The notes under the pieces were generated by a model. That model was not told the DNA's origin. It made no database searches and saw only the letters and a program-made list of their open reading frames with translations. A DNA stretch of 64,000 bases from Notospermus geniculatus. Its lineage: Eukaryota > Nemertea > Pilidiophora > Heteronemertea > Lineidae. Below, in pieces: positions 63,789-64,000 of the stretch. Position numbers and translations under genes: made by a program. The stretch lies in contig NMRB01001632.1 in the NCBI GenBank assembly GCA_002633025.1, positions 1 to 64,000 on the forward strand, read 5' to 3'. The first letter of the stretch is position 1. Each line of letters opens with the position of its first letter.

Positions 63789-64000
63789 GAATGAAGATGA
63801 CATGCTGAGGTCAGCCATGTCAGCTGGTCAGTCCTTCACATACCGTACAGAGAACTTCATATGACGAGAGAGAGAGAGAGAGCCAACGAAGAAGCTTTAG
63901 GCTATAGTTCTTGTTGAATCCACGACAAAATGGAGAGGGTTAGGGTTGAATCGATGAGAAATGAACAACATCCCAAGAGGCGGGCATCCATTTCAGCATC

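Larger units (their letters stand above)
61528..64000 (-). other. CELF: Upstream CELF intron, open to the window edge
   Basis: Intron sequence upstream of the first RRM2 exon. RRM1 coding sequence (the CELF1-type KLFVGQIPR... block) is not found. It contains the direct repeat at 61548-61735, the CRE cluster, two foldback elements, three TAATTA-type motifs at 63197-63252 and a (GA)n run near 63868. Confidence 0.75.

Noticed and set aside
61528-64000. RRM1 or the start of CELF
   Set aside because: I looked on the minus strand for the conserved RRM1 blocks (such as KLFVGQIPR or RPIQVKPADSE) and did not find them. They should be outside the window.

Overview
This is eukaryotic DNA. It holds the 3' two-thirds of one multi-exon gene on the minus strand, in a long background of introns and non-coding sequence rich in dispersed and tandem repeats. 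The gene is a CELF (CUGBP/Elav-like, Bruno-like) RNA-binding protein of the CELF3/4/5/6 type. Nine coding exons can be joined with consistent splice sites and phases, from 61527 down to the stop codon at 20467. Together they give 364 complete codons covering RRM2, the divergent linker and RRM3. RRM1 and the start of the gene are not found and should lie beyond position 64000. The long introns (13.7 and 17.4 kb), the high allelic variation implied by one duplicated block, many ERR/FTZ-F1-like TCAAGGTCA half-sites and tRNA-derived SINEs suggest a marine invertebrate (echinoderm, hemichordate, lophotrochozoan or lancelet). The sequence does not let me choose between these.

Layout. 1-20466: no recognisable gene. 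This is the region 3' of the CELF stop codon. Its proximal part should be 3' UTR; the rest is AT-rich flank with many palindromic GTTGCCATGGCAAC-like (RFX X-box-like) motifs, foldback elements and an 11-unit array of nuclear-receptor IR-1 sites at 12236-12450. Bases 1-1359 are repeated without any difference I could find at 15758-17116. 20467-28381: seven exons encoding the linker and RRM3. 28382-42053: large intron with an N gap (30650-30664), three minisatellites, and a 1.2 kb block present twice at about 99% identity on either side of a single N (39087). 42054-42197: exon for the RRM2-linker junction. 42198-59580: large intron with SINEs, minisatellites, a 41-bp-arm palindrome and many CRE-like TGACGTCA sites. 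59581-61527: two exons of RRM2. 61528-64000: further upstream intron with CRE clusters and foldback elements.

The most notable non-coding signals are: (a) the tandem array of IR-1 nuclear-receptor elements at 20-bp period; (b) two mutually exclusive perfect hairpins sharing one arm, about 120-180 nt after the CELF stop codon; (c) a foldback element family, one copy flanked by an 11-bp target duplication; (d) CRE palindromes carried by tandem repeats and foldback elements; (e) probable assembly duplications. I see no CRISPR, no bacterial-type system and no intact transposase.
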